Shown here one piece after another: positions 18,555 through 27,894 of a DNA stretch of 64,000 nucleotides. Under the pieces are notes generated by a model, which saw nothing but the letters and a program-made list of their open reading frames with translations, ran no database searches and was not told the DNA's origin. Each line of letters begins with the position of its first letter. Positions within the stretch are counted from its first letter, which is position 1. The translations under genes were made by a program, and so were the position numbers. Source of the DNA: Spirochaetaceae bacterium (GTDB lineage Bacteria > Spirochaetota > Spirochaetia > SZUA-6 > Bin103); contig JAPPNY010000208.1 in assembly GCA_028818385.1 (NCBI GenBank), positions 1 to 64,000 of the forward strand. The letters run 5' to 3'.

Positions 18555-19353
18555 GGCCGCGCTGGCCGTGCTGCTGATCGGCGGCGTGGTGGTGGTGGGA
18601 CTGCTGACCCAGTTCCTGTTCAGCAGCCTCATCGCCCCGCAGCTCCTGATCAGAAAGATCGTCGTCTACGGCGAGTTCCCGGTTTCGACCGTGGAATTGA
18701 AGCGCATCGCGGGGCTCGACGGTGACGATCACGTCTTCGATGTCGACACCCAGGCCATCGCCGAGCGGATCGCCGCCCACCCGATGGTCCGATCGGCATC
18801 GGTGCGAACCCGCATCCCGGGCACGCTGGAGATCACCGTGACCCGGCGCCAGCCGCTGGCGATGTCGCTGGCGACGATCGAGGGCCGCAGCGTGCCGGTG
18901 GTGTTCGACGCCAGCGGGGTCATCATGGAGGTCGATCCCGGCACGGCGCCGGAGTTGCCGATCGTGTCCGGGCTTCGCTTCGTCCAGCCGCCACGCCCAG
19001 GAGTCACGCTGCCGGACGAGCTGCTGCCGGCCGTCTCCGCTTTGGCCGCCGTCAGGGATGGCGACTCACGGCTGTACGGCCTGATCTCGGAAGTGGTGGT
19101 GACCACCACCGACACGGGTGCGCTCGACCTGTCGTTCTATCCCAGCATCTACCCGGTCTCGGTGCGGCTGGGCCCGCGCCTGGACATCGAGGTGATCAGG
19201 CATGCGCTCGTGGCGCTCGACGTGCTGGACGCCGACGGCGCGTCGCCCCTTCCCCGGGAGATCGACTTTCGTGGCGGAGAGGCGGTCTACGTCGAGCCGC
19301 CAGCGTCACGGTCGCAGGTAGCTGCTCCGTACGCGCGGTCGACGGATGCCTGA
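18547..19353 (+). CDS. ftsQ: Cell division protein FtsQ/DivIB
   Basis: The 268-residue protein has an N-terminal membrane helix (about 5-27) and a POTRA-like domain (IRKIVVYGEFPVSTVELKR, then HPMVRSASVRTRIPGTLEITVTRRQP). A beta-rich periplasmic domain follows. This is the standard architecture of FtsQ, which links early and late divisome proteins. The GTG start overlaps ftsW by 8 nt, and ftsA begins 14 nt after its stop. Confidence 0.93.
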   Translation: MRRAALAVLLIGGVVVVGLLTQFLFSSLIAPQLLIRKIVVYGEFPVSTVELKRIAGLDGDDHVFDVDTQAIAERIAAHPMVRSASVRTRIPGTLEITVTRRQPLAMSLATIEGRSVPVVFDASGVIMEVDPGTAPELPIVSGLRFVQPPRPGVTLPDELLPAVSALAAVRDGDSRLYGLISEVVVTTTDTGALDLSFYPSIYPVSVRLGPRLDIEVIRHALVALDVLDADGASPLPREIDFRGGEAVYVEPPASRSQVAAPYARSTDA

Positions 19354-19367
19354 GGTGAGGGGGTAGC

Positions 19368-20606
19368 GTGGCACGGGAAGACGTGATCGTCGGGTTGGAC
19401 ATCGGCACCAGCAAGGTGTGCGCGATCATCGCGCAGATCGGGCACGAGGGCGGGCTCGAGATCATCGGCGTCGGCACCACCCCGTCGCGGGGGCTGCGCC
19501 GCGGCGTGGTCATCAACATCGACGCCACCGTGCGCTCGCTCCTGAACGCCGTGGAGGCCGCCGAGATGATGTCCGGCCGGGAAGTCACGGGGACTTTCGC
19601 GGGCATCGCCGGCGGCCATATCGAGGGGATCAACTCGCGAGGGGTCGTCGCCGTCACGGGCAGGGACCGGGAAATCACGCGCGACGACGTGGAGCGCGTG
19701 ATCGACGCCGCCAAGGCGATCGTCATACCCATGGACCGGGAGGTCGTCCACGTGATCCCGCAGGAGTTCACCGTCGACCAGCAGGACGGCATACGGGATC
19801 CGATCGGGATGATGGGCGTGCGGCTGGAGGCCGAGGTCCACATCATCACCGGCGCGGTTTCCTCGGCACAGAACATCATCCGCTGCATCAACCGCGCCGG
19901 CTTCAAGGCCGACGACATCGTCCTGGAGCCGCTGGCCGCCGCCGCGGCCGTGCTGAGCCGGGACGAGCAGGAGTTGGGCGTGCTGCTGGTCGACATCGGT
20001 GGCGGCACGACTGACACCCTCGCCTATCTGGACGGTGCACCCTACCTGACCAATGTTCTCGCGCTCGGCGGCGACCAGGTCACCAGCGACATCTCCATCA
20101 TGCTGAAGACGCCCATGGAAGTGGCCGAGCGTCTCAAGCACGAGGCGGGGAGCTGCCATCCCGACGATCTGGACGACGACGAGGTCGAAGCCAGCATTCC
20201 GGGGGTGGGTGGCCGCCCGCCGCGGCCCATCAAGCGAAGCCGCCTGACGGAGATCATTCGGCCGCGCATGACCGAAGTGTTCGGGATGGTGAAGGATCAG
20301 TTGGACCGTGCCGGGTACCTCAAGCTGCTGAGCGGCGGCGTCGTGCTGACCGGCGGCGGCGCGCTGCTGCCCGGTGCGGCGGAGTTGGCGACCGACGTGT
20401 TGGGACTGCCGGCGCGGATCGGACATCCGAGGCCCATGGGCGGACTGGTGGAGGAGTACCGCAGCCCGCAGTTCGCGACGGGTGTCGGCCTGGTGATGTA
20501 CGGCCACGGCAAGCGGCGCCCGGAACACTTCGACATGGATACCAGTGAAAGCGGCTACGACAGCGTCTGGGACCGCATGAAACGCTGGTTTCGCGAATTC
20601 ATATGA
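19368..20606 (+). CDS. ftsA: Cell division protein FtsA
   Basis: FtsA is an actin-like ATPase that tethers FtsZ to the membrane. Actin-family motifs are visible: VGLDIGTSKVCAII near the N terminus (phosphate 1), LLVDIGGGTTDTLAYLDG near residue 205 (phosphate 2), and VLTGGGALLPGA (adenosine motif). The C terminus ends in the amphipathic helix SVWDRMKRWFREFI, the expected membrane-targeting sequence. The GTG start is preceded by a G-rich Shine-Dalgarno (GAGG/GGGGG). Confidence 0.97.
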   Translation: MAREDVIVGLDIGTSKVCAIIAQIGHEGGLEIIGVGTTPSRGLRRGVVINIDATVRSLLNAVEAAEMMSGREVTGTFAGIAGGHIEGINSRGVVAVTGRDREITRDDVERVIDAAKAIVIPMDREVVHVIPQEFTVDQQDGIRDPIGMMGVRLEAEVHIITGAVSSAQNIIRCINRAGFKADDIVLEPLAAAAAVLSRDEQELGVLLVDIGGGTTDTLAYLDGAPYLTNVLALGGDQVTSDISIMLKTPMEVAERLKHEAGSCHPDDLDDDEVEASIPGVGGRPPRPIKRSRLTEIIRPRMTEVFGMVKDQLDRAGYLKLLSGGVVLTGGGALLPGAAELATDVLGLPARIGHPRPMGGLVEEYRSPQFATGVGLVMYGHGKRRPEHFDMDTSESGYDSVWDRMKRWFREFI

Positions 20607-20618
20607 ATACTATATGAT
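20589..20618 (+). promoter_or_regulatory. Possible internal ftsZ promoter
   Basis: TATGAT (20613-20618) lies in a short AT-rich patch that spans the ftsA stop and is unusual for this window. The -35 region TTTCGC at 20589 is poor. A separate ftsZ promoter would be biologically sensible, but support is thin. Confidence 0.3.
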
Positions 20619-20644
20619 ACCTGTGGTCATCGAAGGAGGGGACG

Positions 20645-21808
20645 ATGACGATTGAGATACATGATGGGGAGCCGCGGTCTCTCACCGAGATCAAGGTTCT
20701 CGGAGTAGGAGGGGGCGGCAGCAACGCCGTCAACCGCATGATCGCTTCCGGACTGCGCAATGTGCGCTTCCTGGCGGTGAACACCGACCTGCAGGCGCTG
20801 GAGTTGAGCCGATCGGAGTTGAAGGTGCCGATCGGCTCGCGGCTGACCGCGGGGCTGGGGGCCGGCGGCGATCCCGAAATCGGCGAGAAGGCGGCGTTGG
20901 AGGATCAACAACGGCTCGAGGAGGTGCTCCGCGATGCCAACATGGTGTTCATCACCGCCGGCATGGGCGGCGGCACCGGTACCGGCGCCGCTCCCGTGAT
21001 CGCACGCACGGCTCGGGAGGCCGACATCCTGACCGTCGGCGTCGTGACCAAGCCGTTCGAGTTCGAAGGCGCGCGAAAGATGGCGTTGGCCGAAGACGGG
21101 ATCGAGCGCCTCCGCAAGGAAGTGGACACCCTGATCATCATTCCCAACCAGCAGTTGCTGCGGATCGTGGAGAAGAAGACCTCCATGAAGGAAGCGTTCT
21201 ATCTCGCCGACGACGTGCTGCGCCAGGGGGTGCAGGGCATTTCCGACCTCATAACCGAGCCGGGCGAAATCAACATCGACTTCGCCGACGTGCGCACCGT
21301 GATGAAGGAAAAGGGCGATGCGTTGATGGGCGTCGGCGTGGGAACGGGGGAGAATCGCGCCGTGGACGCGGCGACCAACGCCATCAACAACCCGCTCCTG
21401 GAGCATGCCCGCATCGACGGGGCGCAGGGGATCCTGGTCAACGTGACCGGGGGCGAGGATCTGTGTCTCACCGAGTACGAGGACGTGCTCAAGATCATCA
21501 CCGCCGCCTCCGACGAAGCGCTGGTGATCGCGGGGATGGCGACCAATCCGGACCTCAACGACGAGTTGCGCGTGACCGTGATCGCCACGGGCTTCAACCG
21601 GGAAGCCGAGCAGGCCGAGCCGGAGGAGGCATCCGACGACGAGGTCGACGTGTTCTCCTACGAGGAGTGGATGAGCCTGAACGGCGGCCGGGGAAGTCGC
21701 AACGGCGGGGCGCACCGGGGGCGCGCGGACGACGATCTGAACGTCCCGGCGGTGCTGCGGGAACAGCAGCGCGCTGCCCACCTCGAGTCCCGGCAGACCG
21801 AACCCTGA
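20645..21808 (+). CDS. ftsZ: Cell division protein FtsZ
   Basis: FtsZ is the tubulin-like GTPase that forms the division ring. The 387-residue product starts with a short extension, then [16 protein letters not shown]. The tubulin signature [10 protein letters not shown] is at about 108-117, and DFADVRTVM and GTGENRA follow. The conserved C-terminal FtsA-binding peptide is recognisable as [11 protein letters not shown]. The ATG has the strong Shine-Dalgarno AAGGAGGGG. The stop TGA (21806-21808) overlaps a CTG that probably starts the next gene. Confidence 0.98.
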   Translation: MTIEIHDGEPRSLTEIKVLGVGGGGSNAVNRMIASGLRNVRFLAVNTDLQALELSRSELKVPIGSRLTAGLGAGGDPEIGEKAALEDQQRLEEVLRDANMVFITAGMGGGTGTGAAPVIARTAREADILTVGVVTKPFEFEGARKMALAEDGIERLRKEVDTLIIIPNQQLLRIVEKKTSMKEAFYLADDVLRQGVQGISDLITEPGEINIDFADVRTVMKEKGDALMGVGVGTGENRAVDAATNAINNPLLEHARIDGAQGILVNVTGGEDLCLTEYEDVLKIITAASDEALVIAGMATNPDLNDELRVTVIATGFNREAEQAEPEEASDDEVDVFSYEEWMSLNGGRGSRNGGAHRGRADDDLNVPAVLREQQRAAHLESRQTEP

Positions 21809-22695
21809 GCGAGCTCGACGCTGACTTCGGCGCGCATCTGAGCGCCGAGCTCGCGCTGGCCGCGACGAGCGTGGCCACGTACCGGCAGGAGTGCCGGACG
21901 TTCGAATGCTTCTGCGTCGAGCGCGGCATCGCGATCGCGAACGCCCGCGCCGCCGACATCATCGACTACCTGATCGAGCGCCAGCGGGGCGGGATCGACG
22001 CTCGCACCGCGGCCAAGTCGGTCAGCGCGCTGCGAGCGCTGTATCGATTCCTGCAGGCGGAAGGAAGAGCAGCGGCGAATCCGGCCGCGTTGATCGATCC
22101 GCCGCGGCCGACGCGCAAGCTGCCTGCCGTCCTCAGCCCCTCCGACGTGGATCGCGTGCTGGCAGCCGTGGACACGAGCACGCCGTCCGGGCTGCGCGAC
22201 CGGGCGCTGTTCGAGATGATCTATTCCTGTGGGCTGCGGGTCAGCGAGGCGGTGGCGCTGCAGGTGACCTCCCTGCATCAGGACCAGGGCTTCGTCACGG
22301 TATCCGGCAAGGGCGGACGTCAGCGCCTGGTGCCGCTGATGGGCGAGGCGCTCGACTGGATCCAGCGCTATCTGCAAGACGGCCGGCCGGTGCTGGCCGC
22401 GCATGCGGGAGAGGCGGCTCTGTTCCTCAACCGCTCGGGCCGCCGGCTCACACGCGCCGGCATGTGGAAGCGGTTCCAGGAGGCCGCCGTGAGGGCGGGG
22501 GTCGGCGGCAAGCTGCACGCACTGCGCCACTCGTTTGCCACCCACCTGCTGGGGGGAGGCGCCGATCTTCGTTCCGTGCAGGAACTGCTCGGTCACGCGG
22601 ATATCACAACCACCCAGATCTACACCCACCTGGACGCCACCGATTTGCGCGACGCGCACCGCCGTCACCATCCGCGAGGGAGCGCCGGAACCTAA
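21805..22695 (+). CDS. Tyrosine recombinase (XerC/XerD type), likely CTG start
   Basis: The protein has an N-terminal SAM-like core-binding domain ([16 protein letters not shown]) and a catalytic domain with the full tyrosine-recombinase set: Arg in GLRVSEA (~143), Lys in [26 protein letters not shown] and Tyr in TTQIYTHLD. It would act in chromosome-dimer resolution as one of the pair encoded on both sides of dprA. After the ftsZ stop there is no usable ATG/GTG/TTG before the core-binding domain; the nearest upstream GTG (21667) would add 46 residues antagonistic to the ftsZ frame. CTG 21805, inside CTGA, is the best start. Confidence 0.88.
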   Translation: MSELDADFGAHLSAELALAATSVATYRQECRTFECFCVERGIAIANARAADIIDYLIERQRGGIDARTAAKSVSALRALYRFLQAEGRAAANPAALIDPPRPTRKLPAVLSPSDVDRVLAAVDTSTPSGLRDRALFEMIYSCGLRVSEAVALQVTSLHQDQGFVTVSGKGGRQRLVPLMGEALDWIQRYLQDGRPVLAAHAGEAALFLNRSGRRLTRAGMWKRFQEAAVRAGVGGKLHALRHSFATHLLGGGADLRSVQELLGHADITTTQIYTHLDATDLRDAHRRHHPRGSAGT

Positions 22696-22764
22696 AGCAC
22701 CGCGGACGTGCTGCCGTTTGTATGGTCGGAGGACGCAAGCGCGTTGCAGGACGGAGAACGGGTT

Positions 22765-23772
22765 ATGCGGGCTGATGGACGCTGTCGGGAAGCGGCCGGC
22801 GATCTTCTCGTCGCCGCCCTGGCGATCGATCGCATCGGCTGCCTGAACGCGATGGAGAAGCTGCGCCTGCTCGATCGCGCCCCGGACGTGAGTGCCGTCT
22901 CGCGACTCACTCCCCGCATGGTGCGGGAGGTGTCGGCGCGCCGCCTGCGCGCCGTCCCGGAGGAGCCCGGCAGGCTCGTGGAGGCCGCGGCGCGGGAGCG
23001 ATCGCGCTTGACGCAGCTTGGCGGAGGCTGCATGTTGTACGGCAGCAGGCGGTATCCGCCGCTGCTGACGGCGATCCACGATCCGCCGTTCCTGCTGTAC
23101 TACCGTGGCCATCACCCTGAGCTTCTCGCGTCCGCCGATCACCTGTCGGTCGTCGGCACCCGTCGCCCGTCGGGGGCGGGCCGGCGCGCGGCGTTCGAGG
23201 TCGGATTCCAGGCGGCACGGCGGGGCGCGACCGTAGTGTCGGGGCTTGCGCGCGGCGTCGACACGGAGGCTCACCGGGGTTGCGTGGCCGCTGGCGGCCG
23301 CACGGTGGCCGTCCTGGGAACCGGCGTCGACACGATCTACCCGGCTTCGAGCGCATCGGTGGCGCGTTCCCTGATCGCCGCCGACGGCCTTCTCCTCTCC
23401 GAGTACCCGCTGGGCACGCAGCCGCGCCGGCATCATTTCCCGAGCCGGAACCGGATCATCAGCGGCCTGTCGACCACGCTCGTCGTGATCCAGGCGCCGG
23501 AGGGATCCGGAGCGCTGATCACGGCCGACCATGCTCTCGATCAGGGCCGGGAGGTGGTGGTGCATGCCGCCGGCCTGGGTGACGCGCAGTGTTCAGCCGG
23601 CAGCGACGCACTGGCGGCCGACGGCGCTCGCGTCATCGAAACCGCCGCCGGCGCGCGTGCAGGGGTTCCGGGCCCGGTCAGGGGTGATGCCGGCGTGGGC
23701 AAGAGGCTTTCGCGGTCGCTGCAGGCAGAGCTGACCGGCGCGTCGTCCTGCTACGGGGGTGATGATGGTTGA
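22765..23772 (+). CDS. dprA: DNA-processing protein DprA (Smf)
   Basis: DprA binds incoming single-stranded DNA and loads RecA during transformation; it is also widespread in species not known to be competent. Visible are an N-terminal helical region and a Rossmann-like domain with FLLYYRG, LSVVGTRRPS, VSGLARGVDTEAHRG, TVAVLGTGVDTIYP and PRRHHFPSRNRIISGLS. ATG 22765 has GGAG 8 nt upstream and is preferred to GTG 22708. The dprA gene between ftsZ and hslV is a spirochaete arrangement. The stop overlaps the start of the second xer gene. Confidence 0.93.
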   Translation: MRADGRCREAAGDLLVAALAIDRIGCLNAMEKLRLLDRAPDVSAVSRLTPRMVREVSARRLRAVPEEPGRLVEAAARERSRLTQLGGGCMLYGSRRYPPLLTAIHDPPFLLYYRGHHPELLASADHLSVVGTRRPSGAGRRAAFEVGFQAARRGATVVSGLARGVDTEAHRGCVAAGGRTVAVLGTGVDTIYPASSASVARSLIAADGLLLSEYPLGTQPRRHHFPSRNRIISGLSTTLVVIQAPEGSGALITADHALDQGREVVVHAAGLGDAQCSAGSDALAADGARVIETAAGARAGVPGPVRGDAGVGKRLSRSLQAELTGASSCYGGDDG

Positions 23773-24688
23773 CACCTTCGTCGCCTATCTCAACGCCGTC
23801 CGGCACAGTTCCCCCGCTACCGTCGCTGCGTATCGGCGGGAGGTGGAGCGTTTTCTGCGCTCTACCGGCACCGAGGATCCCCGTTCGGTCCAGCCCGCTG
23901 CCGTACGCCGTTATCTCGCCACGCTTGCGCAGGAGGGCTTGGGCCCACGGTCGGTGAATCGGGCGATGAGTGCAATCCGCTCCTTCTATCGATTCCTGCG
24001 GCGTTATGACGCCGACACTCCGGATCCCACCGCGGGTCTGCGCGGCCTGCGCGCCGATTCGCGGTTGCCCGTCTTCCTGTTCGAGGACGAGGCCGCCGCC
24101 ATGTTGGACTCCGCGGCCGTGTTGGACTCCGCGGCCGAGTCGCCGGGGACGGGAGACGGCCTGACGGCCGTGCGGGACGCGGCGCTGCTGGAGTTCCTGT
24201 ACGCGACCGGTTGCCGCGTCGCGGAGGCAGCGGCACTGCGGCTCGAGGACGTTCAGCTCGAAGCGCGTACCGCCCGGGTGACCGGCAAGGGCGGCAAGCA
24301 GCGGATGGTCTACCTGACGGAGTCGGCGGCCCGCTCGCTGCGAACATACCTGCGCGACCGGTTCGCCGCGAACCCCGAGTCGCGGTCGGTGCCCGCGGTC
24401 TTTCTCAACCGGCGGGGCGGCGCCCTCAGCGACCGCGGCATGCGCCTTGCGGTAAGCCGCTACCGCCACCAGGTCGGCAAGCCGGTTTCGCCGCACACCT
24501 TCCGGCACAGCTTCGCGACGCACCTGCTCAACGGCGGCGCCGACATCCGCACGGTGCAGGAGCTGCTTGGCCACGCCAGCCTGTCCACCACCCAGGTCTA
24601 TACCCACACCAGCGTGGACCGGCTCCGTGACGTCTATGCCGTCGCCCACCCCCACGCCCGGCGGGCCCGCCCGGGAACCGCGACGTGA
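23762..24688 (+). CDS. Tyrosine recombinase XerC/XerD, second copy
   Basis: This 308-residue protein has a core-binding domain ([17 protein letters not shown]) and all catalytic residues: Arg in GCRVAEA (~150), Lys in [20 protein letters not shown] (~245), LGHASL and Tyr in TTQVYTHTS (~279). With the gene at 21805 it would form the XerC/XerD heterotetramer acting at dif. Which is C and which is D cannot be assigned by eye. An in-frame 18-bp duplication at 24101-24136 gives the linker repeat [12 protein letters not shown] between the domains. ATG 23762 overlaps dprA; hslV begins inside its last codons (GTGA). Confidence 0.92.
   Translation: MMVDTFVAYLNAVRHSSPATVAAYRREVERFLRSTGTEDPRSVQPAAVRRYLATLAQEGLGPRSVNRAMSAIRSFYRFLRRYDADTPDPTAGLRGLRADSRLPVFLFEDEAAAMLDSAAVLDSAAESPGTGDGLTAVRDAALLEFLYATGCRVAEAAALRLEDVQLEARTARVTGKGGKQRMVYLTESAARSLRTYLRDRFAANPESRSVPAVFLNRRGGALSDRGMRLAVSRYRHQVGKPVSPHTFRHSFATHLLNGGADIRTVQELLGHASLSTTQVYTHTSVDRLRDVYAVAHPHARRARPGTAT
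24101..24136 (+). repeat. 18-bp in-frame duplication in xer
   Basis: Units 24101-24118 and 24119-24136 differ only at the first base. The duplication lengthens the interdomain linker by six residues. Confidence 0.8.
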
Positions 24689-25287
24689 CCGCACGCGACG
24701 GGTGGGCGCACGCCACCACCGTGGTCGCCGTCCGCCGCGACGGCACGCTGGCACTGGCGGCCGACGGTCAGGTGTCCCTGGAGGCGACCGTGGTGAAGAG
24801 CACCGCGCGCAAGGTGCGAACGCTGATGGGCGGCAGGATCGCGGTCGGCTTCGCCGGCGGCACGGCGGACGCCTTCACGCTGTTCGAACGCTTCGAGGCG
24901 AAGGTGAAGGAGTTCGGCGGGGACTTGATGCGTGCGTCGGTGGAGCTGGCAAAGGAGTGGCGCTCCGATCGGGTTCTGCGGCGGTTGGAGGCGTTGCTGG
25001 TCGCGGGGGACGCGCACGCCACGTTTCTGATCACCGGCAACGGCGACGTGCTGGAGCCGGATCACCCTGTTGTGGGGATCGGTTCGGGCGGTGCATACGC
25101 CGCCGCTGCGGCGCGTGCCTACCTGGACGCCTCGGATCTCCCGGCTCGAGAGATAGCCCAGCGCGCGATGGCGATCGCCGCCGACATCTGCGTGTATACG
25201 AACGATCGGATCGTCATCGAGGAAGTTTCGCCCAAGGCCGATTCGCACAGGGCCGATTCGCCCAAGGAGAGGGTCGATGACCGTTGA
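24685..25287 (+). CDS. hslV: ATP-dependent protease subunit HslV
   Basis: HslV is the proteasome-like peptidase of the HslUV (ClpYQ) complex. The catalytic N-terminal threonine is Thr11 in [12 protein letters not shown], so the first ten residues would be removed. [23 protein letters not shown] and [14 protein letters not shown] are typical. The GTG start overlaps the xer TGA and the 3' end overlaps hslU by 11 nt. The last 15 codons carry an approximate 15-bp repeat ([14 protein letters not shown]) whose final unit also supplies the AAGGAG for hslU. Confidence 0.96.
   Translation: MTARDGWAHATTVVAVRRDGTLALAADGQVSLEATVVKSTARKVRTLMGGRIAVGFAGGTADAFTLFERFEAKVKEFGGDLMRASVELAKEWRSDRVLRRLEALLVAGDAHATFLITGNGDVLEPDHPVVGIGSGGAYAAAAARAYLDASDLPAREIAQRAMAIAADICVYTNDRIVIEEVSPKADSHRADSPKERVDDR
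25229..25273 (+). repeat. 15-bp repeats at the hslV 3' end
   Basis: Units 25229-25243 and 25244-25258 differ at three positions, and a third partial unit starts at 25259. The third unit contains the Shine-Dalgarno of hslU. Confidence 0.6.
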
Positions 25288-26665
25288 CCTGGACCAGATG
25301 ACGCCGGCGCAGATCGTCGAGCAGCTCGATCGCTATATCATCGGTCAGCACAGGGCCAAGCGGGCGGTCGCCATCGCGCTGCGCAACCGGATGCGCAGGC
25401 GCAGGCTGCCGAGCGAGTTGCGCGACGAGGTTTCCCCCAAGAACATCGTCATGATCGGGCCGACCGGCGTCGGCAAGACCGAGATCGCACGACGGCTGGC
25501 CAAGCTGACCGGCGCGCCGTTTCTGAAAGTGGAAGCCACCAAGTACACGGAAGTCGGCTATGTCGGCCGCGACGTGGAGTCCATGATCCGCGACCTGACC
25601 TCCGTGGCGGTGGCAATGGTCAAGGCGGAACAGCAGGCAGGCGTCCAGGAAGAGGCGGAACGCCGGGTCGAGGACCACCTGCTGGAGCTGCTGCTGCCGG
25701 GGCCAGGGGGCGGGCCGGGGCCAGGGGGCGGGCCGGGGCCAGCGGCCGCCACTCCCGCCGTCGACGCGGCCAAGCCCGAAGCCGGGAACAGCACCGCGGA
25801 CAAGCTTCGTGAGAAACTGCGGGCGGGCGACCTGGACGATCGGCCGGTGGAGGTCACCGTCAGCGCCCAGCAGATGCCCAACGTGTCCATCCTGTCCGGG
25901 CAGGGGGTCGAGGAGATGGATCTCAACTTCAGCAACTTCTCCAACCTGTTGGGCGGCAAGGCCACCAAGAAGAAGAAAGCGTCGATCAAGCGAGCGCGGC
26001 AGATGCTGTTGAACGAGGAGATCGACCGGCTGGTGGACATGGACCGGGTTTCGGAGTTGGCGGTCGAACGCGTACAGGAGATGGGGATCATCTTCCTGGA
26101 CGAGCTGGACAAGATCGCGTCGCGCGAGGGCCGCAACGGCGTGGACGTCTCGAGGGAGGGCGTGCAGCGCGACATCCTTCCGATCGTCGAGGGCAGCAAG
26201 GTCAATACGCGACACGGCGTGGTTGACACCACGCACGTGCTGTTCATCGCCGCCGGCGCGTTTCACATGTCCAAGCCATCGGATCTGATCCCGGAGCTCC
26301 AGGGCCGTTTCCCGATTCGCGTCGAGTTGCAGCAGCTGTCCCGTGAGGACTTCGAACGGATCCTCACGCAGCCGGAGAACGCCCTGATCAAGCAGTACAC
26401 GGCGTTGCTCGGGACCGAGGGAGTGGAACTCGAATTCACCCCGGAAGCGATCGTGCGCATCTCCGAAGTCGCGAACGAAGTGAACTCCAGCACCGAGAAT
26501 ATCGGAGCGCGCAGGCTGCACACGATTCTGGAACACATCCTCGAGGAGGTGTCGTTCCACGCACCCGACGCAAAGGGGCAGAAGATTACGGTGACCGACC
26601 AGTACGTGGACGAACGGCTGGCCGGCATCATCGAGGATCGTGACCTGACGCGCTTCATCCTGTAG
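25277..26665 (+). CDS. hslU: ATP-dependent protease ATPase subunit HslU
   Basis: HslU is the AAA+ unfoldase that feeds HslV. Walker A GPTGVGKT lies at 61-68 and Walker [11 protein letters not shown] near 271-280, with the sensor region and the C-terminal domain DLTRFIL intact. The intermediate (I) domain contains an 18-bp tandem repeat (25699-25740) encoding a Gly/Pro stretch ([14 protein letters not shown]) inside its variable loop. The ATG overlaps hslV and has AAGGAG upstream. In Borrelia hslU is followed at once by flgB; here it is followed by a 320-bp gap. Confidence 0.97.
   Translation: MTVDLDQMTPAQIVEQLDRYIIGQHRAKRAVAIALRNRMRRRRLPSELRDEVSPKNIVMIGPTGVGKTEIARRLAKLTGAPFLKVEATKYTEVGYVGRDVESMIRDLTSVAVAMVKAEQQAGVQEEAERRVEDHLLELLLPGPGGGPGPGGGPGPAAATPAVDAAKPEAGNSTADKLREKLRAGDLDDRPVEVTVSAQQMPNVSILSGQGVEEMDLNFSNFSNLLGGKATKKKKASIKRARQMLLNEEIDRLVDMDRVSELAVERVQEMGIIFLDELDKIASREGRNGVDVSREGVQRDILPIVEGSKVNTRHGVVDTTHVLFIAAGAFHMSKPSDLIPELQGRFPIRVELQQLSREDFERILTQPENALIKQYTALLGTEGVELEFTPEAIVRISEVANEVNSSTENIGARRLHTILEHILEEVSFHAPDAKGQKITVTDQYVDERLAGIIEDRDLTRFIL
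25699..25740 (+). repeat. 18-bp tandem repeat in hslU I-domain
   Basis: Two perfect units (25699-25716, 25717-25734) and a partial third of the type GGGGCCAGGGGGCGGGCC. They are in frame and encode Gly/Pro. Confidence 0.85.
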
Positions 26666-26692
26666 CAGGCCTCCCATTCCACCTGGCGCACG

Positions 26693-26722
26693 TTGACGGC
26701 CCACCCGTCCCGGGTTTAGGGT
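26693..26722 (+). promoter_or_regulatory. Promoter-like element after hslU
   Basis: TTGACG (26693-26698) and TAGGGT (26717-26722) are 18 bp apart, matching the TTGACS/TANNNT form seen elsewhere in the window. It would transcribe the small ORFs at 26756 and beyond. Confidence 0.45.
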
Positions 26723-26948
26723 CGGGACTCGTTTCGGCGTCACTGGGAGGGGACGATGGGGAAGGCGGCACGCGCCGCACGAACCGAGCGCGACGACACT
26801 GAATGACGATCGACCGCGGTCCGCGGCGGCGTCCGCACTCCGGGCCGCACTCTGCCTGCTGTTCTCTGCCCGACTGCGCGCGCCCCGCGTGCTGCCGCGT
26901 CGCTCCGGTACGGCAGCGCGCCGGCGGATCGAGGCGCAGATGCACCGC

Positions 26949-26978
26949 TTGGCGGTGTGGCGTGCCCTGATGTATACA
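26949..26978 (+). promoter_or_regulatory. Predicted sigma-factor gene promoter with palindromic -10 region
   Basis: TTGGCG (26949-26954) and TATACA (26973-26978) are separated by 18 bp. The -10 lies inside the perfect palindrome ATGTATACAT (26970-26979). The -10 ends 7 nt before ATG 26986, so an mRNA from it would be leaderless. Confidence 0.4.
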
Positions 26979-26985
26979 TGCTAAC

Positions 26986-27858
26986 ATGGCGACAGGCTCA
27001 ATGGCTTGGGAGACCGATGACGACGGCAGCGAAGCTCGGCGGCGGCCCGCGCGGAGTGGAGCGCTCGTGATCAAGGCGAATCCGCGCTGGCAGGAGATGC
27101 CGGAGAACGACCTGTGGAACCGCTATCGAAAGCAGCGGGACCCGTCCATCCGGGAGTACTTCGTGCATCAGTACGCGCCGCTGGTGAAGTACGTGGCGGG
27201 ACGGGTCGCGATCGGCATGCCGAGCGCTGTCGATTTCGACGACCTGGTGCAGTGCGGGATGTTCGGGTTGTTCGACGCCATCAGCAAGTTCGATCCCACC
27301 AAGCACGTCAAGTTCAAGACGTACGCGGTGACCCGTATTCGCGGCGCGATCTTCGACGAGTTGCGTGCGATCGACTGGGTGCCGCGATCGGTGCGTCAGA
27401 AGGCGCGGGAAGTGGAGGACACGGTCCGCGAACTGGAGGCCGGCCTGGGACGGGCGGCGACCGACGAGGAGATCGCAGGAGGCATGGGTGTCAGCGTTCA
27501 GGAATTCCAGCGGGTTCTGGTGCGGATCGCCGGCACCGCGGTCGTATCGCTGAACGACGTCTGGCACGGCGGTGAGGACGAGGATCGCGTGTCGATCGAG
27601 GACAACATCGAGTCGCCGACGGAGTCCGGACCCGCGACCATCGCCGAGAAGGAAGAGATGAGACGGGTGATCGTGGAGGCGATCAGGGAGTTGCCGGAGA
27701 ACGAGCAGCAGGTCCTTGCGCTGTACTACTACGAGGAGTTGACGCTCAAGGAGATCGGGCAGGTGCTGGAGGTGACCGAGTCACGCGTGTCGCAGCTTCA
27801 CACCAAGGCCCGATTGCGCCTGCGGACCAAGCTCACGAACGTCAAGCGCGGCATCTGA
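26986..27858 (+). CDS. RNA polymerase sigma factor of the FliA/WhiG family
   Basis: The 290-residue product has sigma region 2 (YAPLVKYVAGRVAIGMPSAVDFDDLVQ, then FKTYAVTRIRGAIFDELR), region 3 (VPRSVRQKAREVEDTV) and region 4 (LPENEQQVLALYYYEELTLKEIGQVLEVTESRVSQLHTKA). This is the sigma-28-type layout. In spirochaetes the family normally transcribes flagellar genes, but none lies in this window. ATG 26986 has no Shine-Dalgarno and lies 7 nt after the predicted -10; ATG 27001 and GTG 27067 are alternatives, and the conserved part starts only at residue 35. Confidence 0.93.
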   Translation: MATGSMAWETDDDGSEARRRPARSGALVIKANPRWQEMPENDLWNRYRKQRDPSIREYFVHQYAPLVKYVAGRVAIGMPSAVDFDDLVQCGMFGLFDAISKFDPTKHVKFKTYAVTRIRGAIFDELRAIDWVPRSVRQKAREVEDTVRELEAGLGRAATDEEIAGGMGVSVQEFQRVLVRIAGTAVVSLNDVWHGGEDEDRVSIEDNIESPTESGPATIAEKEEMRRVIVEAIRELPENEQQVLALYYYEELTLKEIGQVLEVTESRVSQLHTKARLRLRTKLTNVKRGI

Positions 27859-27876
27859 GGCCGGAAGGCGCCAAGC

Positions 27877-27894
27877 CCTCACCGCAAGGTGAGG
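27877..27894. terminator. Hairpin between convergent sigma factor and PBP genes
   Basis: A perfect 7-bp stem CCTCACC/GGTGAGG closes a GCAA tetraloop. It overlaps the final codons of the minus-strand PBP gene and lies 19 nt after the sigma-factor stop. No T-tract is present. Confidence 0.4.

Larger units (their letters stand above)
26666..26985 (+). other. 320-bp gap between hslU and the sigma factor, with small unassigned ORFs
   Basis: This is the largest gene-poor stretch of the window. It holds a promoter-like element (26693-26722) and a Shine-Dalgarno GGGAGGGG before ATG 26756, which opens a 16-codon ORF (MGKAARAARTERDDTE). A second frame runs from CTG 26799 to TAA 26984 (62 codons, including a hydrophobic stretch ALRAALCLLFSARL), and a 55-codon frame starts at ATG 26803. 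None resembles a known family. The unit may be a remnant or a frameshifted gene. A weak hairpin GTCCCG/CGGGAC (26707-26728) overlaps the promoter. Confidence 0.4.

Noticed and set aside
21805..24688. Phage or integron integrases marking a mobile element
   Set aside because: The two tyrosine recombinases sit in a conserved spirochaete housekeeping block with dprA and hslVU, and no att-like repeats or cargo genes are seen.
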